This document shows, piece after piece, positions 7,399-15,063 of a stretch of DNA of 52,721 bases. The stretch is from an uncultured bacterium (GTDB lineage: Bacteria > Calescibacteriota > Calescibacteriia > Calescibacteriales > Calescibacteriaceae). How positions within the stretch are numbered: the stretch's first letter is position 1; each line of letters begins with the position of its first letter. The notes under the pieces were generated by a model. It saw nothing but the letters and a program-made list of their open reading frames with translations. It was not told the DNA's origin and made no database searches. Location of the stretch: assembly GCA_938036315.1 (NCBI GenBank), contig CALHPK010000003.1:1-52721 (forward strand). The letters run 5' to 3'. Position numbers and translations under genes: made by a program.

Positions 7399-8870
7399 TT
7401 CCAGAGATCTGCTAATTTTTTGAACAATTCCTCAACCTCTTCTTCCCTTTTCTCATCCGGTAGCTCAAGAAATCTTTCTACATAGTTTTCAGCATCTTTT
7501 AATTTTTTGATTTTAAATTCATCACCTTTGTATTTTTCTTTGAAAAATTCAAACAGCAGTTTGTGGGCATTCTTTTTCGCTATGGTTTCAAGGCCATCAA
7601 GCATCTGCCTATGAGGAGTTCCCTCCCAGATAGAGAGAATAATGGACTCCCTAAAGAGCCTTTCTACAGGGAACTCTTCGAGAATCCCTAATCCTCCCCA
7701 GACTTCCATCACCCACTTTGATGTCTGAATAGCTGTCTCAGCAGTGTAGTATTTTGATATATGAGAAATTAACCGAAAGAGATTGAAGTTGTCTGAATTA
7801 AATGGTGGGAGCTCCTTCCAAACTTTATCGAAGAACTGGACACAATCCCACGCCATATGGAAACATTTCTCAAGCTCGATTAATCTATCATTCAGCTGTT
7901 TTCTCATCAATGGATGCTCTATAACATTTTTTCCAAACGCAAACCTTTGACTTGTAAATTGAATAGCCAAAGAAACTGCTCTTTGGATTACCGCAACAGA
8001 ACCAAAGATATTTGAGACCCGAGATGAATTAAGAACATCTAAAATTTCATATGGTCCCCATTCTTTCTTTCCAAGAAGGATAGCTTCTGAATTTTTAAAT
8101 TCAACTTCTCCGGTTGGTACTGATCTTGTACCGATTTTGTTTTTAAGTCTTCTGACGAAGAAGTTAAGCTCTCCATTTTCTCTGGTTCTTTTTATGAGAA
8201 ATAGACTTAGCCCTTTGATATTTTTAGGTGCTCCCTGAGGTCTTGCTGCAACTACAGCAACTTCAGCCCCAACGTTTGAGGAGAAATATTTCTCACCATT
8301 TAAAAACCATCTGCCATTTTCCTGACGCGCTTCCGTCTCGATCGAGTATCCAATATCTGAACCGCCTTTCACTTCAGTTATCCATGTTGCTCCCTGCCAC
8401 ACACTCTTGTCTCTTTTCCTCATCTTTGGGAGAATTTCGTCCTTTGTTTTTTCATCACCATATTTATCAATTGCTATAGCTGTTGACAAACTTACCGTAT
8501 AGGGACAGGCAAGCCCAGAATCAAAGAAAGTGATTATATACTCCATCAGATAAAATGGCTTCACAGAATTTTTTAGAAAGACATAATCAATTATCCCTCT
8601 TTTATATCCTTCGTACAGGAGCTCCCAGTATTCGGCAGGATACTGAATTTGATCTATTCTCCTACCAGATTCATCGAACATCTTAAGCCAAGGAGTTTTA
8701 TTATTATCAACTGCCCAAGAATAACTTTCTCCCACTTCACACCACCATCTTTCATAATCTTGAAGCTCTTCAAAGTTTACGTACTTAGAAATCGTATCTT
8801 TGCCTACCTTAAAATCAAGATATGCCGAAGGAGAAAAGAGAATTTGATACTTCCTTTTGATATCGCTCAT
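7371..8870 (-). CDS. acyl-CoA dehydrogenase family flavoprotein
   Basis: The product has 499 residues, longer than the ~380 of short/medium-chain enzymes and closer to the AidB/long-chain type. Visible features are the WITEVKGGSDIG substrate/FAD loop, GEKYFSSN (the usual G-x-K-x-x-x-S-N), the SQRFAFGK FAD motif near residue 310, the HISKYYTAETA helix and the terminal SIWEGTPHRQML. The Glu of WEGT (about residue 416) is at the position of the catalytic base in AidB-like and related members. A charged extension of ~70 residues follows. The enzyme would introduce a 2,3 double bond into an acyl-CoA and pass electrons to ETF; no etf genes are nearby. The acyl-CoA synthetase and SCP2-like genes at 18.7-23 kb fit a lipid-degrading capacity. 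Confidence 0.85.
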   Translation of the reverse strand: MSDIKRKYQILFSPSAYLDFKVGKDTISKYVNFEELQDYERWWCEVGESYSWAVDNNKTPWLKMFDESGRRIDQIQYPAEYWELLYEGYKRGIIDYVFLKNSVKPFYLMEYIITFFDSGLACPYTVSLSTAIAIDKYGDEKTKDEILPKMRKRDKSVWQGATWITEVKGGSDIGYSIETEARQENGRWFLNGEKYFSSNVGAEVAVVAARPQGAPKNIKGLSLFLIKRTRENGELNFFVRRLKNKIGTRSVPTGEVEFKNSEAILLGKKEWGPYEILDVLNSSRVSNIFGSVAVIQRAVSLAIQFTSQRFAFGKNVIEHPLMRKQLNDRLIELEKCFHMAWDCVQFFDKVWKELPPFNSDNFNLFRLISHISKYYTAETAIQTSKWVMEVWGGLGILEEFPVERLFRESIILSIWEGTPHRQMLDGLETIAKKNAHKLLFEFFKEKYKGDEFKIKKLKDAENYVERFLELPDEKREEEVEELFKKLADLWKEDSGELVR

Positions 8871-8872
8871 AA

Positions 8873-8886
8873 TATAAAATTTTATA
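8873..8886. promoter_or_regulatory. 14-bp perfect AT palindrome at the acyl-CoA dehydrogenase start
   Basis: The sequence TATAAAATTTTATA ends two bases upstream of the ATG of the minus-strand gene, in the 90-base region shared with the divergent glycosyltransferase. It could be an operator or just promoter AT-richness. Confidence 0.3.
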
Positions 8887-8960
8887 AAGTATAGATTTAT
8901 TTTTTACATAAATTTCGGACTTTGGTTTTTATATATGCATTTTCTGATTCGTAACCCTGC

Positions 8961-10274
8961 ATGGTGTTTGCAAAGGAAAGCAAATTTTTGAAGCAGGTTG
9001 AAGAAATCATATCATCTCATATTTGTTTGAAGATCCCTGAGCCGGTGGATTTTTTCGTTGCAATCCCTACCCTTGCCGACGAAAGTGTGTTCGAAATAAT
9101 TGAATCCTTGCGCATAGCAAATATCCCAGATGGCAAGCGTGTATCAGTGGTAGTACTTGTTAATGATTCCGAAAACACACCAGAACAGATGAAAGAAATA
9201 AATAATAAGATACTTGAACGCTTTGAAAAATCAGGGTATTGTAAAGGTATATCCATATGCGGAAATTTATCTATATATGTAAGATCTTTAAGAAACATCC
9301 CACAAAATATAGCAGGAGTTGGATTCGTAAGGAGAGTCCTTATGGATGAAGCTATATGCGTGTTTACAAGGGAGCTAAAGAAAACAAAATCCCAAAGCGC
9401 AATCGAATTTCTAAAAGAAAAATTTATATTCTCTCTTGATTCTGATTGTACCGTATCACCTGATTACTTTGAAAGGGCACTTGAATTTTTAGAAAAAACA
9501 AAAGCAGATTTTGGGATTTTTCTCTTTGAGCATAGATTATCAGAAGATCCAAAAGCAAAAATCGCAGGCATACTATGGGAACTGTTCCTCAGATACTGGA
9601 GAGATTCTCTAAAGGTCGCAGGATATCCCTTTGCATACTACCCCATCGGCTCACTGTTTGTGTTTAGAGGATACTTATATCCTATCATAGGTAGAATAAG
9701 CTTAAGGAAAGCCGGAGAAGATTTTTATTTCCTTCAAAAAGTTCTTCACTCATTCCAAGTTATAGATATTCCAGCCTTTGTTTTCCCTAAAGCCGAACCA
9801 TCATCAAGAACTCCTTTCGGAACAGGATACGAGATCCTTCAGTATATCTCCGGAAATGAATCAAGATTAAAATATGTATGGAACTATAGATCATTTAAAA
9901 TTATAGAGCAAGTTATAAAGGGAAATGAGCCTGAAGAGTTTATAAAATTTCTCAACTCTGAACCAAAATATAAACTTCAAATTGAGAACATAAGACAACA
10001 CTCTGGCCAGAATTTCAAGAGAAACTTTGTAAAATGGTTCAATCCTTTTAAAGTTCTGAAATTCCTGAGGTTTCTTGAATCTATTTATCCGAAATCTCCA
10101 ATAGACTCAGAAATCCAGAAATTGATAAATGATATAAATCAACAAAATTTGCTAGACCTCAGTTTAGCTGATGAGTTCTTCAGCACAAAGGAAAATGAAA
10201 ATTTTGAGGTAAGAATATTGAAATTTCTAAATATACTTAGAACTTTTGATATGAAAATTTCCTTCCTGCTCTGA
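8961..10274 (+). CDS. GT-A (family 2-like) glycosyltransferase
   Basis: The product has 437 residues. The N-terminal Rossmann-like half begins VDFFVAIPTLADE and continues VSVVVLVNDSENTP; the FIFSLDSDCTVS segment near residue 155 supplies the DxD-type metal/nucleotide motif; AGEDFYFLQKV near 255 matches the ED acid region of GT2 enzymes. There is no transmembrane helix, so it is probably cytosolic or peripheral. The C-terminal ~130 residues are helical and unrecognised. The substrate is unknown. It is monocistronic as far as can be seen, divergent from the acyl-CoA dehydrogenase and convergent with the amidotransferase. Confidence 0.72.
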   Translation: MVFAKESKFLKQVEEIISSHICLKIPEPVDFFVAIPTLADESVFEIIESLRIANIPDGKRVSVVVLVNDSENTPEQMKEINNKILERFEKSGYCKGISICGNLSIYVRSLRNIPQNIAGVGFVRRVLMDEAICVFTRELKKTKSQSAIEFLKEKFIFSLDSDCTVSPDYFERALEFLEKTKADFGIFLFEHRLSEDPKAKIAGILWELFLRYWRDSLKVAGYPFAYYPIGSLFVFRGYLYPIIGRISLRKAGEDFYFLQKVLHSFQVIDIPAFVFPKAEPSSRTPFGTGYEILQYISGNESRLKYVWNYRSFKIIEQVIKGNEPEEFIKFLNSEPKYKLQIENIRQHSGQNFKRNFVKWFNPFKVLKFLRFLESIYPKSPIDSEIQKLINDINQQNLLDLSLADEFFSTKENENFEVRILKFLNILRTFDMKISFLL

Positions 10275-10324
10275 TTTTTTTTCTCTTTCTTCTTCCTTCA
10301 ATCTTCTACTCTCGCTTTCTCAGC

Positions 10325-11005
10325 TTAAGTCGGATTCAGATTAAAGAATCTAGAATAGAATAAATCGGCTTTTAGTCTATAGGTAGGGTAGATGTTTTCT
10401 GTCTGCTTCATTATAAGCTCTATATCATGTCTGTCGCGGAACCATTCCTCAACAATTTTCGGTGTAACTTCTATGTGAAACTGGAGAGCATACGAATTGT
10501 CGTATCTGAATGCTTGTTCTGGAAAATACTCCGAATACGCCAATCTTGTTGCCCCAAAAGGCAAGTCATATGTATCTCCATGCCACTGAAGAACGGTCGA
10601 AGTACCTGATGGGTCAATAATTGTTCTAAATATTTTATCCACCATACCATCATCTGTTGCAGTGATATTAAGCCACCCGATCTCTTTGATCTTACCTGGG
10701 TATACTTTTGAGCCGAGCGTATGTGCAAGTAGCTGTGCTCCTAGACACACACCAAGGATTCTAATACCCCTTTTCAATGCATTCTCCATTGCTCTGGCAA
10801 CATTTCTGAGGAAATGGTACCTATTCATCTCGTATACAGCCATTGGCCCTCCCATCACTACAAGATATTCGTACTTGTCAAGAGGTGGTATCTCTTCTCC
10901 CAAACCTGCCTCTACTATTCTGTAACCTATAGCATGCTGGGCTAAAAATTCCGCTATTGTACCTGGACCTTCAAGAGGAGAATTTTTTATAATTAATACA
11001 TTCAT
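10325..11005 (-). CDS. class I glutamine amidotransferase (GMP synthase N-terminal-like)
   Basis: With the ATG at 11003-11005 the product has 226 residues; the open frame reaches a TTG 18 bases upstream, but GAGGGG lies 10 bases before the ATG and decides the start. The catalytic triad is visible: Cys in GVCLGAQ (~87), His and Glu in FHIEVT (~177 and 179), with VVMGGPMAVYE forming the oxyanion/glycine loop. Such stand-alone proteins hydrolyse glutamine, or gamma-glutamyl compounds, and many are misnamed GMP synthase; no synthetase domain follows. The gene is last in a minus-strand run after pth (50-base gap). Physiological substrate unknown. Confidence 0.85.
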   Translation of the reverse strand: MNVLIIKNSPLEGPGTIAEFLAQHAIGYRIVEAGLGEEIPPLDKYEYLVVMGGPMAVYEMNRYHFLRNVARAMENALKRGIRILGVCLGAQLLAHTLGSKVYPGKIKEIGWLNITATDDGMVDKIFRTIIDPSGTSTVLQWHGDTYDLPFGATRLAYSEYFPEQAFRYDNSYALQFHIEVTPKIVEEWFRDRHDIELIMKQTENIYPTYRLKADLFYSRFFNLNPT

Positions 11006-11055
11006 CAAGAACACACCCCTCAAGAATATTTTTCAGATTAACACATAAATTTAGT

Positions 11056-11637
11056 TTAGGTTATTTCTATTGAGTTGACAACACTCATTGATTTAGCTAA
11101 ACTTTCATTAACTATCATTTTGAGACCACTAAACGATAAATCAAGAATTTTTTTTAGATTTTGCATTTCGTAATCAGAAAATCTTCCGAGAACAAAATTA
11201 GTCACATCAGATTTATCCTTTGGTCTGCTTATCCCAAGTCTTATTCTTATGTTGTTTTTTCCGAGACGTTCTATAACAGAAAGAACCCCTTTGTGTCCCC
11301 CTGCTCCTCCATCCCATACAATTTTCACCCTTCCGAAAGAGATATCAACATCGTCGTGGGCAATAATGATTTCCGCTCCTTCAAGAGAAAAATAATTTAT
11401 AAATTTTTCAGCTGTTTCTCCCGAAAGATTCATATAGGTTTTGCCTTTGAAAACAAAGGTTTCATACATAAACTCCTCCGCTTGGACAAGTTTGAGATAG
11501 GCTCCAAAATCAAGGTTTTTGAATCTTGTTCCAGTTCTGGCGGATATAAAATCCGCAAAGAGAAAACCGAAATTATGTCTGGTGTAAGTAAACTCATCAC
11601 CCCAATTCCCCAGGCATATCAGAAGGAACTTTTTCAT
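11056..11637 (-). CDS. pth: peptidyl-tRNA hydrolase
   Basis: The product has 193 residues, the standard length. LGNWGDEFTYTRHNFGF carries the catalytic His at ~21; MNLSGE and HDDVDISFGRVKI carry the Asn and Asp that position it; GGAGGHKGVLSVIERLG is the conserved lid region and FVLGRF the C-terminal signature. The conserved first motif usually reads GLGNPG; here it is CLGNWG, a small deviation. The enzyme cleaves peptidyl-tRNA released from stalled ribosomes and is essential in most bacteria. It lies 21 bases downstream of the ZnuA-like gene in a minus-strand cluster. Confidence 0.93.
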   Translation of the reverse strand: MKKFLLICLGNWGDEFTYTRHNFGFLFADFISARTGTRFKNLDFGAYLKLVQAEEFMYETFVFKGKTYMNLSGETAEKFINYFSLEGAEIIIAHDDVDISFGRVKIVWDGGAGGHKGVLSVIERLGKNNIRIRLGISRPKDKSDVTNFVLGRFSDYEMQNLKKILDLSFSGLKMIVNESLAKSMSVVNSIEIT

Positions 11638-11658
11638 TCCCTTTCAGAAAAACTTTCT

Positions 11659-12783
11659 TCATTCCTCCATTGTGATTACACTGCTTCTGATCCATCCAAT
11701 GCTCTTACCATCGGTTACCTTTACCCATTCATTTTGTTTATCAAGAATAAGAACTTTCTGCCCTCCCATAATTTTTCCGGCTTGACCTGCTGTTGATTGC
11801 GGACGATCTCTCAAAATTATACTTGAGTATCTTGAAGTTATATATCCATACTTTTGAATTTCAGCCGGTGGTCTTTCAGGTGGTATAGTTGTAATCTCGT
11901 GAGCAAAAGTTTTTGGGGGGATTGGACGGGACATCTCTTCCCTTTGCGGGACCAACTTTTCAGCATCTCCTGTAAAAGATATTCCACTCACAACCGATGA
12001 GAAATCTGGAAACTTTTTACCAAGGTGAGCTGGAATCTTGAGGGTAGCAATTCCCGCAGACATAAATCCTATTTCGGCATCTCTTTCGATGTTATGAGGA
12101 ACGACTACCAATGGTATATTCATCTTCTTCATAAACTCAGCGGAATCTCGTGCAGCTCTGTAGGAGAAAGTTTCGTTTTCTCTCTTTTTGAGTATAAGTT
12201 CGGAGTTAAGTTTCATCTGTGTTACAAAATTGTTCACGCATGGAGAGTAAGTTGCTACTTTTACACCCATATATGGCAACAGGACAGCGCTAAGTTCCGA
12301 GAAAAATTTATCGACTTCGCTGAAGAACTCAGAGAGTCTTTTTTGATAGAACTCTTCTGAAAAATCGGGGGATAGTTTTTTCAGTATTCCTGAAAGGATT
12401 ATCGCTAATTTTTTGACATCTTCTTTGCTATAGATAAAGCAATGAGATCCGTTGAGGTATCTGATGTATTTTGATATATCAACGTGCCCAACTGCTCCTT
12501 CAACTATTTTTGGGTTTCTAGCAAGCCACAAAGCCTCTCCAATCCAGCGCCTTTCAAATGTTCCAGTATGAATAAAAACATCCGCCCTATTGAGTAACCT
12601 AATATGGCTCTCAAGAGGGCTAAAGGAATAAGGATCGTTAACTGTTTCATCAACAATGTAATAGATCTGGTGAGAAGGATCGGCTATATTTTTCACTATG
12701 TAGTAAATATCGTAGTTCGAAGTCACAATAACCGCTGATGCTGAAATAATTCCAGCTGTAAAGATACCGATCATCATAGCCAT
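11659..12783 (-). CDS. secreted ZnuA-like solute-binding protein with degenerate metal site and C-terminal SH3 domain
   Basis: The product has 374 residues. A hydrophobic signal segment (residues 1-20) precedes a ZnuA/TroA-type fold: the linker DPYSFSPLESHIRLLNRADVFIHTGT matches the family's DPHxYEPxPSD...ADL, and the second half follows GSHCFIYSKEDVKKLA and VKVATYSPCVNNF. In metal-binding members three histidines hold the zinc. Here the first is Tyr (DPY, ~52), the second may survive as H114, and the third is lost in YSPC (~180). Residues ~305-374 form a bacterial SH3 domain (ILRDRP, GWIRSSVI). No transporter permease or ATPase gene is near. I infer a cell-wall-associated or signalling role, not metal uptake. 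Three close Met codons leave the exact start open. Confidence 0.65.
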   Translation of the reverse strand: MAMMIGIFTAGIISASAVIVTSNYDIYYIVKNIADPSHQIYYIVDETVNDPYSFSPLESHIRLLNRADVFIHTGTFERRWIGEALWLARNPKIVEGAVGHVDISKYIRYLNGSHCFIYSKEDVKKLAIILSGILKKLSPDFSEEFYQKRLSEFFSEVDKFFSELSAVLLPYMGVKVATYSPCVNNFVTQMKLNSELILKKRENETFSYRAARDSAEFMKKMNIPLVVVPHNIERDAEIGFMSAGIATLKIPAHLGKKFPDFSSVVSGISFTGDAEKLVPQREEMSRPIPPKTFAHEITTIPPERPPAEIQKYGYITSRYSSIILRDRPQSTAGQAGKIMGGQKVLILDKQNEWVKVTDGKSIGWIRSSVITMEE

Positions 12784-12811
12784 CTACACTACATATTAAT
12801 TATTAATCTAA

Positions 12812-13969
12812 TCAGAATAAATTAAACATAGCTTGCAAGTAGAATATGTTCTGAGGCAAAGCTGCCTCAGAGAAATTTCCTGTCCACTGTAGCCTTAATC
12901 TAACGTAGTCTGTAGGAAGAAATGTAGCGGAAATCGATATATCTGCAATCTGTGGACGGGATACTACTCCCCCACCTTCTGGAAACACATTACGAGGGAT
13001 GCCGAAGATCTCAGGTCTTATCCCAGCAGCGAAAAAATCAATGGGTCTGACAACAAACTCTGAAAATAGCCCTCCTTCAACCCTTAGTATTTGAGGGATC
13101 GACTCTCTCTTTATTATATATCCGACCCTTGCTGAGAAGATCTCTCCGAGATTGAAGAAAGCATCCCCTCCGAAGAACTCTGTGAAGTTTTCCGCGGGGG
13201 ACACAATAGCAGTTCCCTTGGAATCTAATCTGTCCGCTGAATTATTTTTCCCGGTGCACCAGAAAAGTCCGAATCCACCATTCACTGGTTCCTGCCCAAA
13301 AGTATTCCTTATAGATATGAGGTTAACAAATTCAAAACTCCCTCGGCTACCCCAGGGTTTCTCAGAACCATCAAAAACCTGATAAATAAACTCGAGTGAC
13401 CACGGCAAGGGCGGGAAAAGAGATATCTCTAACCCCTCATCTAAAAAGCCATCTATCCCAAAAAAGTTTCTTATCGTGAACGGTCTTTCTACGAACCATC
13501 TGTCCCAGAATTTTTCTTGGTTCAAATTCCCTATCGCTCCATAGAATCTTCCCATAGTCACCCTTACAAAGGGTAATCCCCGTGTTGATACAAATAACTC
13601 CTTGATTCTTATTATATCTTCTATCGTATCCGCTGAATAAAGAGTTCGTGAAGGGGTACTGAAGAAATCTCGAACTGAAGTCTGCTCCACTGCTATGGAT
13701 TCGGTAAAAAATGATAATGTATAGGGATTAACATCAAAGGATCCCTTAAGGAAAAAGTATCCTCTTGAGCCTTTTGCTTCAAGCTCTAAATTCCTAATAG
13801 CAAACATCCAATAGTTATTTCTCCCTAAAAACGATGCAAAAAGCGAATTGCCTTTAACAGAAAAATCAACCTCTGCAAACAATTGGAGAACACCAATGAT
13901 GTGGAAAACTAAAATAAAAAAGGGAACTCTAAGACAAGTAAGACAGGTCTCAACTACTCCTCTACTCAT
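12812..13969 (-). CDS. outer-membrane porin-like beta-barrel protein
   Basis: The product has 385 residues with an N-terminal signal peptide (hydrophobic run LRVPFFILVFHIIGVLQ, then LFA-E). The rest is made of alternating aromatic/hydrophobic strands separated by Gly/Asn-rich turns, and the chain ends in Phe after FYLQAMFNLF, the C-terminal aromatic rule recognised by BamA. There is no similarity to a named porin that I can see. It lies 28 bases upstream of the ZnuA-like gene on the same strand and downstream of lpxH by 171 bases. Probably a porin or alginate/phosphate-selective-type channel; the substrate is unknown. Confidence 0.6.
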   Translation of the reverse strand: MSRGVVETCLTCLRVPFFILVFHIIGVLQLFAEVDFSVKGNSLFASFLGRNNYWMFAIRNLELEAKGSRGYFFLKGSFDVNPYTLSFFTESIAVEQTSVRDFFSTPSRTLYSADTIEDIIRIKELFVSTRGLPFVRVTMGRFYGAIGNLNQEKFWDRWFVERPFTIRNFFGIDGFLDEGLEISLFPPLPWSLEFIYQVFDGSEKPWGSRGSFEFVNLISIRNTFGQEPVNGGFGLFWCTGKNNSADRLDSKGTAIVSPAENFTEFFGGDAFFNLGEIFSARVGYIIKRESIPQILRVEGGLFSEFVVRPIDFFAAGIRPEIFGIPRNVFPEGGGVVSRPQIADISISATFLPTDYVRLRLQWTGNFSEAALPQNIFYLQAMFNLF

Positions 13970-14140
13970 CTGGTTCCACCTCTGAAAAAATTTTAAAAAA
14001 ACATTCTGGTTCAGGTTATAGAAATCATTCGTAAAAATTAAATTATTCTTTACTTTAGAGAGACAAAATTTATTGTGGGCGATAAATAGCTTTTACACAA
14101 AAGGGCTTTCCATCCAACTCGGTCAGATTGCGTTGGAGAC

Positions 14141-14872
14141 TCAAAAATCTACGGTTCTGATGAAGATATTATTATCTTCAGAAATTTCCAGAAAAGTTCC
14201 ACGGTTATGTCCCCAAAAACCCGAGTTTGCGTAGGTTTTTCCTTGTGATTTAATCACCATTGGAATATGGCAGTGACCAAAAATTACCACCTCTGCCTTT
14301 TTTTCTTCAGCGATTGCGAAGGCTTTCTCTAACATATTAATAGCTATTTTCATTCTCTTCCCTTTCAAGGCTGGATGCGAATTCCTCTTGTAGGATATGT
14401 ATGACAGAAATTCCCCAACCCTATTTATCGCTTTCTCAAGGTAGCCATTAGCCACTGCTCTAAATAGTTTCTCAGTCCTAAGAACCGCCCTTCTGTAAAC
14501 CATATGAGACAGCTCTCCAGAATACAAATCTCCGTGAGAGAAGAAAAACTTCTGTTTGTTTATCGTGATATACGCCTCTGTAAATCTTCCTATTCCCAAA
14601 TCTTCGAGCCAAACAAGGTGAAAATCATGGTTTCCTTCTATATAAATTATTTTTCTCTCGTTTTTTTTCGCTTGACTCTCAAAAACTGAGATAATCTCTG
14701 AAAAATCATCCTCAAACTCTTTGTTTCTCCCAATCCATATATCAAATATATCTCCAAGCAGTACCACATGGGCATCTGCAGAATTTATAAAATCAGCAAG
14801 AGCCTTTGCTCTGGGATCTTTTCTTTTTAAATGAATGTCAGAAATTATAAAAATTTTCCCGTTGATCTCCAT
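14141..14872 (-). CDS. lpxH: UDP-2,3-diacylglucosamine pyrophosphatase (LpxH-type metallophosphoesterase)
   Basis: The product has 243 residues, matching LpxH length (~240). All metallophosphoesterase motifs are in place: SDIH (residues 11-14), LLGDIFDIW (Asp 41), EGNHDFH (Asn 81, His 82), FSHGDLY and FGHCHIPM. The W after the GDxxD block and the size favour LpxH over general phosphodiesterases. LpxH hydrolyses UDP-diacylglucosamine to lipid X in lipid A synthesis, at the inner face of the cytoplasmic membrane, and so implies an LPS outer membrane. It appears first in the minus-strand series lpxH, porin, ZnuA-like, pth, amidotransferase. Other lipid A genes are not in the window. Confidence 0.85.
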   Translation of the reverse strand: MEINGKIFIISDIHLKRKDPRAKALADFINSADAHVVLLGDIFDIWIGRNKEFEDDFSEIISVFESQAKKNERKIIYIEGNHDFHLVWLEDLGIGRFTEAYITINKQKFFFSHGDLYSGELSHMVYRRAVLRTEKLFRAVANGYLEKAINRVGEFLSYISYKRNSHPALKGKRMKIAINMLEKAFAIAEEKKAEVVIFGHCHIPMVIKSQGKTYANSGFWGHNRGTFLEISEDNNIFIRTVDF

Positions 14873-14954
14873 TTAACAACTACTTTAGGAATTGTAATGA
14901 TCTGAGAAATAAATAAAAATTTGGTAAAACTTTTTTAGCATATATCTGAAGCTT

Positions 14955-14974
14955 AGCAATTACAAGCAATTACA
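14955..14974. repeat. perfect 10-bp tandem repeat in the lpxH/alaS promoter gap
   Basis: AGCAATTACA occurs twice head to tail, in the 191-base region between the divergent lpxH and alaS genes. Confidence 0.85.
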
Positions 14975-15002
14975 TTCGACAGCCTAAAATAAGTCAAATA
15001 AA

Positions 15003-15021
15003 ATCGGTATTCCGATATAAA
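15003..15021 (+). promoter_or_regulatory. candidate alaS promoter with small inverted repeat
   Basis: ATCGG-TATT-CCGAT is a perfect 5-bp inverted repeat (15003-15016), immediately followed by TATAAA (15016-15021), a plausible -10 about 43 bases before the alaS start. AGTCAA at 14992 is a weak -35. No T-box-like leader is visible. Confidence 0.3.
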
Positions 15022-15063
15022 ATAGAAAAAACATTCTGGAGCGGTTAGAGAGAATAAAGTTAT

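Noticed and set aside
10325-11023. Longer amidotransferase start at the TTG six codons upstream
   Set aside because: The GAGGGG ribosome site is correctly placed for the ATG at 11003-11005 and would lie inside the longer coding sequence.
11161-11796. 211-codon plus-strand frame opposite pth
   Set aside because: It lies antisense to pth and the end of the ZnuA-like gene, both of which have clear family motifs; its composition is that of a shadow frame.
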